A DNA stretch of 64,000 nt, from the NCBI GenBank assembly GCA_963921425.1, contig OY992835.1:14694001-14758000 (forward strand), in the 5' to 3' direction. The stretch's first letter is position 1. Every line of letters begins with the position of its first letter. The translations under genes and the position numbers were made by a program. Below, piece by piece: positions 33,653 to 52,378 of this stretch. Under the pieces are notes generated by a model. It worked only from the letters and a program-made list of their open reading frames with translations. It was not told where the DNA came from and did not search any database. The stretch comes from Dryas octopetala (lineage: Eukaryota; Streptophyta; Magnoliopsida; Rosales; Rosaceae).

Positions 33653-35560
33653 CTAATTAATAATAGAAAACTTGGAGTGAAGAAAGGAGTAATGGGGTAT
33701 CAACTACACAATGCAATCCATGCTATATATCTTTTAAAAATCAAATTATTTAGAAATATGTAACTTAGAAAGAACTTGCTATTTCAATCATGTTATCAAA
33801 TACTTCATCAGAGTTTACTCACATGTCCTATGGCAACTGCTGACTAGCTGGTATCTTCACTCTTTGGGTCTCCTAGATAATGTTTACAGTAATTTCACCT
33901 TTTTTAAGCTACTTTTCCAAATGTAGCTGCTCACTAAAAGTAAGGCTAAAAGAGTATTGATCCTCAGCTCAAAACAAAAGTGAAGTCTGAGATTGTATAT
34001 AACTGCAAGAGTCACCATTGCCTCATAAAGTTCTCACCATTTTTTAGAAATCGACCAAATTGGAGATGTTTGAGATCAACCTGAGCCATTAATCTCCACA
34101 AGAGTATGATCGATATTAAGCTCTTACAATAACAATATGAGGCATGCTACCACACAATGTAGAGCATTACAGAAAATCACACAAGAGAGGACAAATAACA
34201 AGCAGAATTATTGGAGCAGCAGTTAAATTAAACTTACTGAGATAGAACCTGTGCAATTGACACCTCGCCGGAAAACAAATATAAACATTGGATCTAAAAT
34301 TATATTTGTTACATCTCATGCCACCATATTTAAACAGACAATTAATCAATTAGAACAATTAAGTTGAAGAATATTAATATTATAACTGGTAATAACTCAC
34401 CAAATGTAAAAAGGCTCACATACCATATTATTTTGCTAATCTCCAAATTTCCAGAGGTACGAATAGTCCCTTTAAGAGCAAAAAGATGTAGAACATGAAT
34501 AAGTAGAACATTTTCTTAATAGGTAAAGCTAAAAGCAGAGAAAAATTTCAAGAGTAAAAGAATATGAACCTGGGCAAAGTAAATAGCAAGCCAATCGTTA
34601 GGAAAAAAAAAAAAAAGCACTGGACATTCTTATCTGCTTAACACTATCACACAAATGAATCACTTCTTACATAGTTACACCTAATTTTGTAATGAACAAT
34701 CGATCCATTGGGTTCATTGAATGAACAAATAGGGGTAGACCTCAACCATACCTAACAAATTGAAAACTTAATCAATAAAAAAAATTGATCAATAACAAAT
34801 TAAAGACTTGATAAAAGAACTTCTCAAAAGCCTTTACCCAATGAGACATAAGAGGTGTGGCGGGTCTGGGCTTGAACTCAAAGAGCTGGAGGCTGACGGT
34901 CGATAACTCGATGAAGATCTCAGTACATGGGCCAAATCAAACAATCAAACCAAATTGAATCTCTCTGTTTAAGACTTTGAAATCCAAACCCTAACCCCAA
35001 AAAATTATACCAACATACTTACCCAAATAGCTTAATCAATGGTGACACTGGCAAGCGATGGAGTGAGAGGTGAGATATGGGTTATTGGGTTAGGCTAAGA
35101 GAGTGAGAGTGAGAGTGATAGGGATATTGGGTTAGATCAAATGACGATATCGATCTCTAGGTACTCTCGTGGTGGCGATGGTGATAACGGGTTTCTGGGT
35201 TACGATGAGATGATGATGATGGGCTGAGGGAGCAAATTTTCAATTGGCGTCCTGGGATCGATGGTGGTTAAAGCGATTTGTGAGAGAGTGAGAGTGAGAT
35301 CGGGACAAAGAGATTGAGAGATAGAAGCGTAAAAAAAAAAAAAAAAACAGCAGCAAAAAGGAAAAGCATTGTTACCATAGTAGCCTTTCATCTGGGCTTA
35401 TTTGTGTCTTTTAAGTGTTGGGAGCTAGGTAGGACAAAAAAATTTAAGTGGGAAAAAAAATATTACATATCAGGTGTGTTTGGGTGTTTGGACAAAAAAA
35501 TTTTAAGTAGTGTGTTAAGATATCACTTCACAATTTAGACTAATATCTTTATAAATTCTT
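33653..35560. other. CACTA interior right part, no gene recognised
   Basis: AT-rich sequence, becoming less AT-rich around 34,850-35,330 with GAGAGTGAGAGTGAGA-type repeats. This could be a captured promoter or 5' UTR for the minus-strand fragments, but nothing in it is diagnostic. Confidence 0.4.
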
Positions 35561-36246
35561 AGAAAAAAGGAAATATTATATATCAGTTGAAAAAAATCAT
35601 ATGATTTCTAATAGAGTTTAGAAATCAGCTAAAAAATTATCTGATATTATAATTTTTACAATATCAGTAGATTTCATATCTGATATAAAATGGGTGATAT
35701 CTATTGACAATATTCTTGTAGTGAATTATGGTTGATGTCTAGGTCTCCTCCTATATGTCATGTACTTCCTTTTCAGATCCATGTGAGAAAGGTTGATATT
35801 AACAGGATCATGGCCACTGTACCAAAAGAAAGAACAGGATCATGATTAGTTCATGGAGATTCGTAAAGCAATTCACTACCAACCAATATATCACATTAAT
35901 TTTGGAAAAGAAAATATTATATATATATATGATATACATCAGAAATAAATTGTACTTGGTTGTCAATAATGGTAATACATGCATACATACATAGGCACAT
36001 ACATAGATGTAGTCATCACTGATGCATATATATGTAAACCTATGTGTATTTATGCAGCCCATTCTCTTGAAAGTTAATCGTGTTGGGTATTCAATATGCA
36101 TGTACACATCTTTCCCAAATGCAAAAGCGTCAAAATTATATTTTCTACTGAAAATAATTTTGAGGAGAAAAAGAAAAGATAAGAAAATCATTGCAAACAA
36201 GCTAATGCACATTCCTATCCAACATGTTGATTAAGAGCAAAATCAA

Positions 36247-36620
36247 AGCAATAGCAAAGATGTTTTCTTTGTCTACCAAAATGAGGTGCCTCTACTGGTC
36301 TGGGATCTAGATGAACTTCAGCCCAACAAACTTACCCAACTCAAAAGCTGGGTCAAGGATACATATGAAAGTCACCAAGCAAGACAAGGTAAAAGCCCAT
36401 TGGCCCAATTGGATTCAAAAGTTAGAGAATAATATGGTAATATCCTCTAATATTTATCATTTTTCAATTTAAGTGGGTTAGCAAAATATTGTTAAATGTA
36501 CACCTACATGATATATGATTAATTTTTTGTGAGATAGGAGAAGCATTTGCTGGGCCTGAAGATACCAATTCTTGCTTCTTGCAATCTGCTCCAAAAGAGC
36601 CTAAAAAATAGGGGAAAGAA
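36247..36620 (+). other. Possible exons of an unidentified gene (copy B)
   Basis: Counterpart of 14,107-14,480. The frame VPLLVWDLDELQPNKLTQLK is preserved and the donor is kept (AAG then GTAAAA), with one Pro-to-Gln change beside it. The second block has an extra insertion and an early stop after its lysine-rich stretch. Not recognised. Confidence 0.3.
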
Positions 36621-36687
36621 AAACAAAATTAAGAAAACAAAGTGACTATAAGGATAGCAAAGATTATTGATAAATTCCATCATTGGA

Positions 36688-37227
<540 letters not shown>

Positions 37228-37267
37228 ATATATATATATATATATATTTGTTTTTTTATAGTCATAA

Positions 37268-38635
37268 TTAATTATAACTGAGCTTACATGGTTTAAAGCA
37301 AGGAAAGGCTGGCAAATCCAACAAGTTCAACGACCCTTCATTGCATTTGCATGTGTACCCAGCTGTCCCATTGGTAACACAGGTTCCATCGCCACACCAA
37401 ACAAATTCACAACCTGTAAAATGATTTTTTTTCTCTAATTTATTATAATGATTCAAACACACACATACACACACACATATATATATATTAAAAATAAAAT
37501 AAAGTATATGTACCAAAGTTTTATTTGAAACACATTTACATATCTCATTATCGACCACAATTTAGAATTGCGGTTAATAATGTAATTTACAAATATTATT
37601 AGTGTAGCATTACTCTCTTTTAGTTGTTTAAAAGAAAAAATATGTATGGTAGATCAATAGATAAGTTTTGCTACATCACCTGGTGGCGGAAGCAGAGGAA
37701 GTGGTGGAGGTTGTGAGGGAGATCCATCACATTGGAAATTAAGTGTGCCTGAAAATAATATTAAAAAATCAATTATCGTTTTTTGTTTTCTCTAATAAAT
37801 CACAATGGAAATTCAATTTATATATTTTGTATAAAGATATGTAGAAGAGATAAACTTTATATATGAGTAATAATCTTCTTGTTTTTATAAGATTACAATT
37901 TACACACACAAGTTACACGTTAATTTATAACATTATAATTCATAAACAACTATTCCATAGATGAAGTACTGAAGAGGTATTTCAATTGAACATGTGATCT
38001 CCCCCGATATAATGAAGAAAACCACCACTAAACCAAATGATCTTGGTGGTAATTTTCAGACTGGAATTAACTTCAGCCTAGTTATAAGTTATTGATGATA
38101 ACATTGTAATTGTAGTGCAAAGCTAGTGTCTGGCTAGTTTGGGTTGTTTAAGTTGGGCTTTGGCCCATCATTTTACCTAAAAAAACAATAAAGTGGAGAT
38201 TGGAATTGTCTGTCTTTTTTTCTTTTTTTCGTTGGTGCTAAGATTAATTGCACTTTATCTTATTATTAGGAACATGCAAACTTCTTATATAATAGATAGA
38301 TTATATTTTCATACCACATTAATTGGACAATGATAGACAGTTAATGTATTAATAAACGTTTAGTCATAATAATTAATATAATAAATATATATCAGCTGTC
38401 ACATCATTTCATCAGATCAAATTTCTCTCCTAGCCTTCTTACCTTATGCACTACTATTGCTTTCTTTAGCTTTGTTAGTACAAAAGAAAGGGGAAAGAGG
38501 GTATGATTGCAATAAAACTTGGAACAGAATTTCACTCATTACTTTTGAACTGATGAATTTATTAAACATGTACAAATCGAATGGATGCAAAGATATACAT
38601 TTATACACATTTGTCTATGTTTGTGTGCATGTGTG

Positions 38636-38694
<59 letters not shown>

Positions 38695-39207
38695 CACAGT
38701 TTGGAACACAAGAGGGAATGGGACCAATCTGAATCTTTTTGGAACCAGGATTACAGTCACAGTCAACACCAATCAGTGACTGATTAGAAGCCTTGCATGT
38801 TCCTTGCCCACAATTTACCAGTTTACACAAAGCATCTGCCACACAAATTAATACCACCCACATCATACATGATTTACCACCACAACAATATATATTATCA
38901 ACCACACCATTAATATTGCTCAATGCCTAAATCCAATGCAACCCCAAAAACATACATTGAATTAAACCCTTACTGAGAACCTTGGAAACCCACCAAGCAA
39001 CAATTAAAGTGAACCAATATTAATATAAATTTCAAGGGAAAATAGGTTGCTATATATGCAATATAGATGCTATAGATGCAATATGTTACCTTGTAGTGAG
39101 TCTGATATCAACTGTGTAGAGCTGATTGTAGGATAGAAGCCGGTGAAGAGGGTAAGGAGAAGAAGATGAAAACAAATGACACTGAACTTCAAACTGAAGC
39201 TTTCCAT
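37268..39207 (-). CDS. Secreted cysteine-rich EGF-like protein, 156 aa
   Basis: Four exons: 39,090-39,207, 38,698-38,835, 37,680-37,748 and 37,268-37,413. Phases agree throughout. Exon 1 encodes MESFSLKFSVICFHLLLLTL, a clear signal peptide. Two cysteine-rich EGF-like blocks follow (CKLVNCGQGTCKASN... DCDCNPG, then GCEFVWCGDGTCVTNGTAG, YTCKCNEG), with a proline-rich linker between. This pattern fits a small plant family annotated as notch-like/EGF-like secreted proteins of unknown role. The call ends in FKPCKLSYN. Relatives usually run further after this Cys, and a donor-like GTAAGC overlaps it, so a fifth exon at lower coordinates is possible. The exon 2 donor abuts a long TC tract. The gene is complete here, unlike its duplicate. 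Confidence 0.78.
38639..38692. repeat. (GA)27 microsatellite next to a splice donor (copy B)
   Basis: On the gene strand this is (TC)27 starting at the exon 2 donor of the EGF-like gene. Longer than in copy A, so the tract is length-variable. Confidence 0.95.
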
Positions 39208-40483
39208 GGTCTTTGGTGTGAGACAAGGTGTTGGTGGATGGAACAACTTAATTAGAGAGATTGAGATTATTTATTATTAGTATGGTATTGGTGGCTATAT
39301 GCTCTCTAAAATTGCACCACAATTGCCGCCTTTTTTCTGTTTCACTCTCTTTCTTGTTCTTTTTTTTTTTTTTTAATGAAAGCTACCTTGTTGGGGTACA
39401 ATACAAAGATCACTGAAGAACTTTTGTTTTTTTTTTTTCTTTTTACTCAATGCTTTTGTTTTAGATTGCATCACAGACACCATCCAGCCAAGAAAACCTC
39501 TATTTTTTTTTTTTTTTTGGGGCCAGATAGAAAAACCGTTGGCCAAATAATGGGTTACAGACAATTTAGTATTTAATCGCAAATAAGAAGGTTTTATTTT
39601 CTTTCTTTTTTACACATATCCTAACTTTTTATGAAGTCATAATCTAATATAGAAATGGATTATCTACTTCTTGAAAGTGTTTAATTACCTTTGAATAGAT
39701 CGAGCTAAATTGCTCATTATTTAATCCTACTTAATGGAAATAATAGGCAAACAACTCAATATTAAATTTATTTCGACCTTTTCATTATTCTTGGTCATGT
39801 CAATTCCATTATTCCAGCCACAAAACAAATGGTAGATTTTGTTGTCAACACCAATGTTTGGGTTTGAAATTGTTGTTTCAAGCATAGTTCGGCCGATTAC
39901 ATGCCAAGTGGTTAAAATCGTTAGATGGGTTCGAAGAACAGAAGCTCTAAAAAAACAAAACAAAAAAATATAATAATAAAATAACCCTTGATATTTGATC
40001 CCATGGTAAAGAAGAGGAGTTGAAATATATGTGTGTATTTGTTTAGCAAATAGCTGGGAAAGAGACATGTTTGTCTGCTGTACAGATTTCTGAGTAGCTC
40101 TGCTGTAAGCCATAGTGGCTTGAGAATTGGCCATGGAACATGTTTTGATGCTGACACAGTGACACATACATTCAATCATATAGGTGTTGCATCATTATTT
40201 TCACTGAATGTTTAATTATAAATTCATTGAATAAAATTAGGAGCACATTCGTAATGTCAATCAATATGCTAATGTGAATACAATAAGCTCTGCAAAAAGC
40301 AGATTATATACACAAACAGTTACAGATACAAAATAGCACAACACTATGACACATTTCCAACACACTTGGAATACACAATTAATTTCCGCCGAAACACAAA
40401 TGAAAATACCGAGGATAACAAGACACGATCTCTCCAACCCGACTATGCAGAAAAATTTCACTTGCGATATGACTTGATGTTCT
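39208..40483. other. EGF-like gene promoter and KTN1 3' region
   Basis: Upstream DNA of the EGF-like gene followed by the downstream side of KTN1. T-runs occur at 39,361-39,374, 39,428-39,438 and 39,505-39,518. Frames on both strands here are low complexity with no domain. The 3' UTR of KTN1 should occupy the right end, just below 40,484. Confidence 0.5.
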
Positions 40484-46344
<5,861 letters not shown>

Positions 46345-46480
46345 TCTCTCTCTCTCTCTCTGTGATTTCTAGGGTTCCGTACAATTAGGGTTCATGTAGA
46401 AGAAGCAGCAGCTCTCACTCGCAGTTTCTCTCTCTGGAACTCTCTTGCTCTCTCTCTCCTAGTTTGATGGAACAGCACGG
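46345..46480 (-). promoter_or_regulatory. KTN1: KTN1 leader: GA-rich 5' UTR and telo-box
   Basis: On the gene strand the bases just before the ATG are a run of GA repeats. AACCCTAA, a telo-box, lies at 46,385-46,392. Telo-boxes are common near the start of plant genes expressed in dividing cells, which fits a microtubule protein. CT/GA repeats continue to about 46,460. There is no clear TATA box, also common for housekeeping-type plant genes. Confidence 0.5.
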
Positions 46481-46529
46481 GGAGCTTGACGTCGCCGTTT
46501 AAACGGGTTTCAAGGGAGGGGGAGGTGAA

Positions 46530-46546
46530 GGGGGGGGGGGGGGGGG
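46530..46546. repeat. G17 homopolymer upstream of KTN1
   Basis: Seventeen consecutive G residues on plus (C on the KTN1 strand), about 190 bp upstream of the ATG and preceded by GGGAGGGGGAGG. This block could form a G-quadruplex or simply be length-unstable. Confidence 0.95.
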
Positions 46547-46832
46547 TGTTGTGAATTGACCCAATTGTCCTTGGTGTCTAGTTTCTAGTTGATATGGACT
46601 TATGGAGTGGGCTTATAGCTGTTGGGAATGTGGGGCCCACCTAACTAACGTCTCAAAGCAAAAGCAAAGTTGGCCTAAACAAAGAAAATATGGGCCCCCA
46701 ATGACCCAACGAAAACCCGTTTCATGATCTCTATTTTCTTTTTGCCTTTTCCTTTTTTTGAAGAGGTAGGGTGGCAAAATTAGCAAATGGCATCTCATTC
46801 TACTAATTCAAATTCAGATTTATTTTCTTCTT

Positions 46833-47370
46833 CTAGCTTCAATGGCAGAACAATTTATCTGTATACTCATAATAAGAGTTCGATTATTGAATTTCAATAA
46901 CTTTAATCAATAATAGTTACATAATGCTTACAGATTCCGTGGTAGAGTACTTACCTTTACACTTCGAACTAAAGTTCGACTCTCACCTTCCCCTTTTCTA
47001 AATTGAAAAAGAAATATGATTCTTAGAGCCACATTTTGGTGGTGGAAGTAGTCCAAGCTATGCAAATTGAGACCGAGCTTCAAACAGACATAATAGATTT
47101 GATATTAAGCTCATGCTAGCTTCAATGGTACAACAGCTTATCCGCATATTCATAGTAAAGAGTAATAATGATCATAAGAGACTTACTGCTTCAATGATAG
47201 AGTGATTACCTAAAAGTTCAACTCTCACCCTCCCCTCACCTAAATCAAAAAAGAAAAATGAATCTTAAAGCCACCTTTTGGTGGTGGAAGTGGTGCAAGC
47301 TGTGCAAATTGAGACTTAGTTTTACATAATGAAATAATCGATTTGATATTGAGCTTAGGCTACGCTTTTC
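46833..47370 (+). repeat. Two tandem 283-bp units, tRNA/SINE-like
   Basis: The unit starting TAGCTTCAATGG occurs at 46,833 and again at 47,116. Both contain CCACNTTTTGGTGGTGGAAGT and end near GATTTGATATTGAGCT-type sequence. Each includes a tRNA-like patch, with GTGGTAGAGTAC (A-box-like) followed about 30 bp later by GTTCGACTCTCACC (B-box-like) in unit 1. This may be a dimer of an old tRNA-derived SINE. The patches are too diverged for a functional tRNA. Confidence 0.45.
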
Positions 47371-48128
47371 AATTTTCTGTTTTTCATTGTTGGCAAAGCT
47401 AGGCTAATCAAGCTAGAATAATTAGACAACAAATTGCAGATGATGAAGTTTGTGTCAGCATGAAGAGTTTGGGGCCTTGGGCCAATGGAGCACGGCAGGA
47501 CACAGCAAGTCTGTCACTATTTTACACTGTCAAACTTGTACAGAAGCAAAGAATACATGTACAGTAGCAACCAGAGCTGTGGTAGTTTTACTTTCATTCT
47601 GGGAATTTTACACAAATTTTCTGAAGATGATTGTTCACATTTCCAAAGTAGAAATGGCCAAAACAAAAGAAAAATACATATATCACAATGAATAATGCTA
47701 TACTTACCACATTTTTTATACCACATTTTTATACCATCTCACGTGTCATTATTTTATTGGACATAATTTTTCTTTTTATTCTTTAGTATCCAATGTATGA
47801 ATGCCATGTAAGTTGCCACATAAGGTGGTATAAAATTATGGTATAAAAATGTGGTATATCTAGCAGTACTGATATCACAATATATATATATATTTGTGAA
47901 CATCTTGAAGCATGTATTGCATGTATTTTCAAGATCAATGTGTATAATAATACAATACAGGCACGTGTCAGAACTTGGAAGTCCTTTTTGGATATACATA
48001 ACTAAGATTACTCAAATTGCTGACAGAAAAAGGCCCTCCAATTATTTTAAAGAACTAGTTGCAAACTTGTATGGACTGGCAAATGGACTTTCAATTTTTC
48101 AATGTTGAATTATATGTAAAGTTTAAAG
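47371..48128. other. VAS1 3' flank with a small MITE-like palindrome
   Basis: A palindrome at about 47,696-47,865 has arms ATACCACATTTTTATACCA and its complement, enclosing about 80 bp, probably a small MITE. No gene was seen. The 3' UTR of the minus-strand aminotransferase should lie at the right end. Confidence 0.5.
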
Positions 48129-51100
48129 TTACTGAACCATTCCATCTCTCACAAATTCTTCTAACCCTTTCCTCAGCCTCCCAGCAGCAGCTTTGCAGTC
48201 ATCCTCTAGCAAGCCACCAAAGGAGATTCTCACATTTCCGGGGCACCCACATGCACTTCCAGGGATCACCACCACCCCATGCCTGTGAGCAAGCCAGTGA
48301 ACAAATTTAAAGTCATCTACATATTTGTCCGGAAGCTTTGCCCACAGGTATATAGCACCTTCTCCACCTTTAACAGCGTCTTCTCCAAGGGGGGCGAGTG
48401 CTTTTAGAACAATTTCTCTGTTCTTTACAAGATCTTTCACGCGTTCAGTGACCCATTCGGGTCCCATTTGCAATGAGTGGAGGGCAAGGTGCTGTGAAAT
48501 TATTGAAGCACAAATGGGAATGTTATCTTGAACTTTGAGGAGTTGGGTACCAAAGCCCTCGACTTCTGATGGGTATGCTATCTGCAAGGATTCATCAATT
48601 AGCTCAAATTAGCAATGTTCACTCATGTATGCCATAAACCGATTTTAATACTATTATGAAATATTCAGCTCTAAGAGAACAGTCTTGACCATTTTGAGAT
48701 CAATCAAGACTTCTATGACTCAGTTTATCATGCAGAGAAATTTCAAAATAGATACGATGAGTTCTAATAGGTCTTTGATGAGGTGATCACCCACAATGAC
48801 CTTTTGACTCCTTGATTTATCTGAATTTTTCTCAAAATAAACCACCACAAAAAATTAAGATAATTATCACCAAGCAAGATGCAAATTCTATATACTACTG
48901 AAGGAAGCAAAACTTTCATATGTGATTCCAAACAAGATCTATCAGCTTAACAAACATCAGAGATGAAAAGGATCTTACATATCCAACTCGCCATCCCATC
49001 ATCCCATAAGCTTTCGAGAAGGAAAAAATGTTGACTATGTGATTTCCCTCTATACATGAGTGTTTTAAACCATCATACATAAAATACCTGCAAAATCAAA
49101 TATTAAGACTCGTATGTAGTTTCATATAATTTTTGAACATATATTCTTGCAAAAGCCATGTCATCGAGTCAAAAAGAAAAATAATGGAATAAGAATATAT
49201 TATTGTACATTTTTAATTAGATAAAAACTTCATAGACTTACTCGTATGTATTATCCACAACAAGCCATGATCCAGCGTCTCTGCAGAGATCTGAAATCCT
49301 CTACTCGCAATGAGAAGAAAGAAGAAAATAAGAAAAACTTATAGAATATCTATGATAAACCAAACAGTTTATTCTCAAGGCTTAATCACCACTATGAACT
49401 TTTTTGTACGTATACACAAGCATGTTCACAGGCAAACTGATAGAGAGACAGACCTTAAGAAGAGGCTCCGGAATATAGGTTCCAGTTGGGTTGCCAGGAT
49501 TGACAACTGTAACTAGTTTTGGATTTGGTTTTGTTTCCAATAACGTTTTCTCCAACCAGTCTGAAAATCAACAAATTAGTATATATGATGTAAAGAAAGA
49601 ATATTCACTGGAAAATAATGTACATTCATATCAAATTTGGCTTATGTTAAATCCTACAAGCAATTTAATTCTCTCCCCACCCCCCATAATTTGTTAAATT
49701 TTAATCTAAGATCGAGCACAACCCCACCCCATTTCTTGGGCATCAATAGAGGATGCAACATTTATATACCTTCATTATGCACAGAACCAATCAGACAGTC
49801 CAAGAATAGATCTATGACCAATGGTCCAAGTTGTCTGAATTATCATGCCTGCCACAACATGTCCAAGTTGGACTGTTGGAATGCACCAGTCATCCATCAT
49901 AATTCATAATTAATGTAGAATATTATAGTGTTTTAGCAAGCTCAAAATGAGTGATTACACAGGGGAACTAAATATATCTAGCAGTTAATGGTACAAGAGC
50001 ATGAAAACAGTTTAACATGCAATGACAAAAGAAAATTGCTGTCTTTGACTTAATTTGACCAGTGACAAATATTAGACCTAAAGTACCAGAATACTCTTCC
50101 TGATACTGTATGGTTATAGTTATATCCAGGCCTAAGGAGTAGAAAAATCATTAAATGGAGGTTCAAAAATTTTATCATCTTTCAAGAAGCTTCTCACCTG
50201 CATCTGGGTAAAGTGTCTTCGGGTCACCAGGACCCACAAGTATATTAGTTATGCCAGTCATCTGGAAGGACATGTAGGCATTGAAGTAGTATGGTGCAAA
50301 CATAACCACAGAGTCTCCGGCATCACACAATGTAAGAACAAGGTTCACAAATGCCTGCATTGAAATTGTTACACAGTTATCCCAGATTTCTTGAAATGAG
50401 TGCTAGGCAACTAAAAAGAGTTGCTTAAAAAATCAAATGAGTTCCATAAAACTCATTACATATTGTCATATTCAATATGGCCATCACGTTTGATGTGACT
50501 AAAGTTCTGTGTTTGAATCAGATAGTGCTACAGATACAATATTTGAGACAATATGAAATTCATGGGGGGATGCAATTTTCCAGTGAGATTTTATTATACT
50601 CTAAGTTGTATCAGGAAGCCAATTTTCTCCTTATTCGGCTGCTACGTTACACAAACTTATAAAGCAGATAATTTGCCTCTCCAAACTCAACTGTGGTATC
50701 TTTGTAAATCCAGATATTTGTTTGTTCTGATAGACCTACCAAGGAAACACACAACATAATGCATTGATGATCACCTGATTAGCACCTGCAGTAACCATCA
50801 CTGAAGATTTGTTCAACTTATTTTCATTACTCAACTGCAAAATGAAGGGAAAAAAATAATTAGTTAACAAAATATGTTTGCCAAATTCAAGTCAATTATA
50901 GAAAGCTTCAGTTCATTAAGGGTAGGGTTCAACCAATAGGTTTGGCCTTGAATTGGCCTGAACGCAATCCAACCCATAACGCTGAACAAATTGGATTGGC
51001 ATAGTCCGTAAAGGGTAATTGTTACAATGACACATAAAAGAGAATATGACTAGCCATATATTATTCAAATACATAATTGAACAGAGAACTTAAGTATCTC

Positions 51101-52378
51101 AACCTACCAAGAGATTAAAATGAGTCATAATTAGGAGAAACTATGAACTATTTCTAATGATACCTTTTTTATCAATGCCTCCCTGAGTTCAGGTATACCT
51201 TCATCAGCACCGTAACGACTAATTGAAGGTTCCCATACAAGCTCTTTCACCTTATCCAATGCTTGTTTGGGTGGTTGCCAATGAACTACTCCCTACAGCA
51301 CGTTACAACCAAAGAGCAATAAAGGCTATTTGCCAAATGTAACTAAGGAGTCTAAGGGATAGAGAGTAGAGACCACATAAAATAACAGTCCTATGAAATG
51401 CAAAATCAGTGATAAGAGAAAATTCCAATCTGATGAACAAATTCATATTAAAAATTAGAACCATCCATTCTGGCATGCATTCATTTGATGTTACCCTCTG
51501 TAAAAAAGGGATAAAAAATTCCTAGTAGTCTGGCCAAAATATAGATAAAAAGGTCAGAAATCTGGTGAACTTAGCTTGACATATAACAAAATAGAGTATG
51601 TTCATTTCAGCGGAAAGGCCTTAGGTACAGCATGTTTGACAATTGGTATGGACTGGCTCCCATTGGTCATGATTTTAAAGATTTTGTTCTTTGGTTAGTT
51701 TTCAACATGGAAGATGCATTTTTTAATTATTAGGAAGTTGGCACAGCAAATACTCTGGCACTCGCACCGGCACACGGCTTATTGAGGTGCAGAGCTTCCG
51801 AGATCAAATACTTTTTCTAATATGACTTATAAAATGCTTGTTGTATCAAATTCATCGTTTCCACCAATCAGAAAAAAGAACACCCTTCCCAAAACCAGCA
51901 CCAAACACGCCCTCACCCTCAAGGAACAAATTTAACTCTTCTCATGTTCCAATAACTTCAGTTTACATTTATCACAATGCCAAAACCAACTAACACTTTG
52001 GCATTGGAAGCCCCAAATAAAAAATCTTTCTCATTTCTCAATGCCTCCATTGTTATAGCAACACATAAAACCAAATAAAATGACACTAAGACCTTGGAAT
52101 AAGAGAAACAAACCTGAGCCAGTGAGACAGCATTTTTAGCTCCTTGGATCAATTGTTGCATCTGCAAAAAGAACTCTCATTTTCACCAAAGCATATATTT
52201 TGGAAGTACACCACCACAAACTTCACCAAATACAATTCACACACAAAAATTGAAGCTAAAAACAGATTAATTCGAAAAACCAAACAAAACCCGGATGGAG
52301 TTTTGGCCTGAATACCTGAACCATGACTGGCATCTCAGTCTCCACGGCCCTCTTTGCAAGTTTTCCATACGAACCCAT
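48129..52378 (-). CDS. VAS1: VAS1/ISS1-type aromatic/methionine aminotransferase, 394 aa
   Basis: Nine exons: 52,316-52,378, 52,114-52,161, 51,164-51,292, 50,775-50,834, 50,198-50,354, 49,454-49,560, 49,242-49,300, 48,979-49,087 and 48,129-48,581. All have GT/AG borders and correct phase, totalling 1,185 bp. The protein is a class I/II PLP aminotransferase. Visible motifs are NPGNPTGTY, the PLP-region DNTYEYFMYDG, the Schiff-base lysine in SFSKAYGMMGWRVGY (Lys233) and the carboxylate-binding arginine in VRISFGG (Arg362). It matches Arabidopsis VAS1/ISS1 in length and start (MGS[YF]G). Known family members transfer the amino group from methionine to indole-3-pyruvate, returning it to tryptophan and lowering auxin and ethylene precursors. 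It lacks an obvious targeting peptide, so is likely cytosolic. Substrate preference here is inferred from the family. Confidence 0.95.

Larger units (their letters stand above)
30555..35723 (-). mobile_element. Non-autonomous CACTA DNA transposon carrying host gene fragments
   Basis: The ends are CACTACAACAAAAATGTC at the left and, read inward from the right, CACTACAAGAATATTGTC. The imperfect inverted repeats run about 30 bp and share the block ATAGATATCA. Target duplications AAT lie at 30,552-30,554 and 35,724-35,726. The matching position in copy A (about 13,568-13,585) is an unoccupied site with a single AAT. Subterminal regions (about 30,580-30,990 and 35,570-35,720) are packed with ATATCA/TGATAT repeats, as expected for CACTA subterminal transposase-binding arrays. 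I find no TnpD/TnpA-like protein, so it depends on another element. Its minus strand carries DDM1-like and MATE-like fragments. Confidence 0.93.

Noticed and set aside
46930-46990. tRNA-like sequence
   Set aside because: The A and B boxes are imperfect and no cloverleaf with acceptor stem pairing could be drawn. More likely an old SINE than a tRNA gene.
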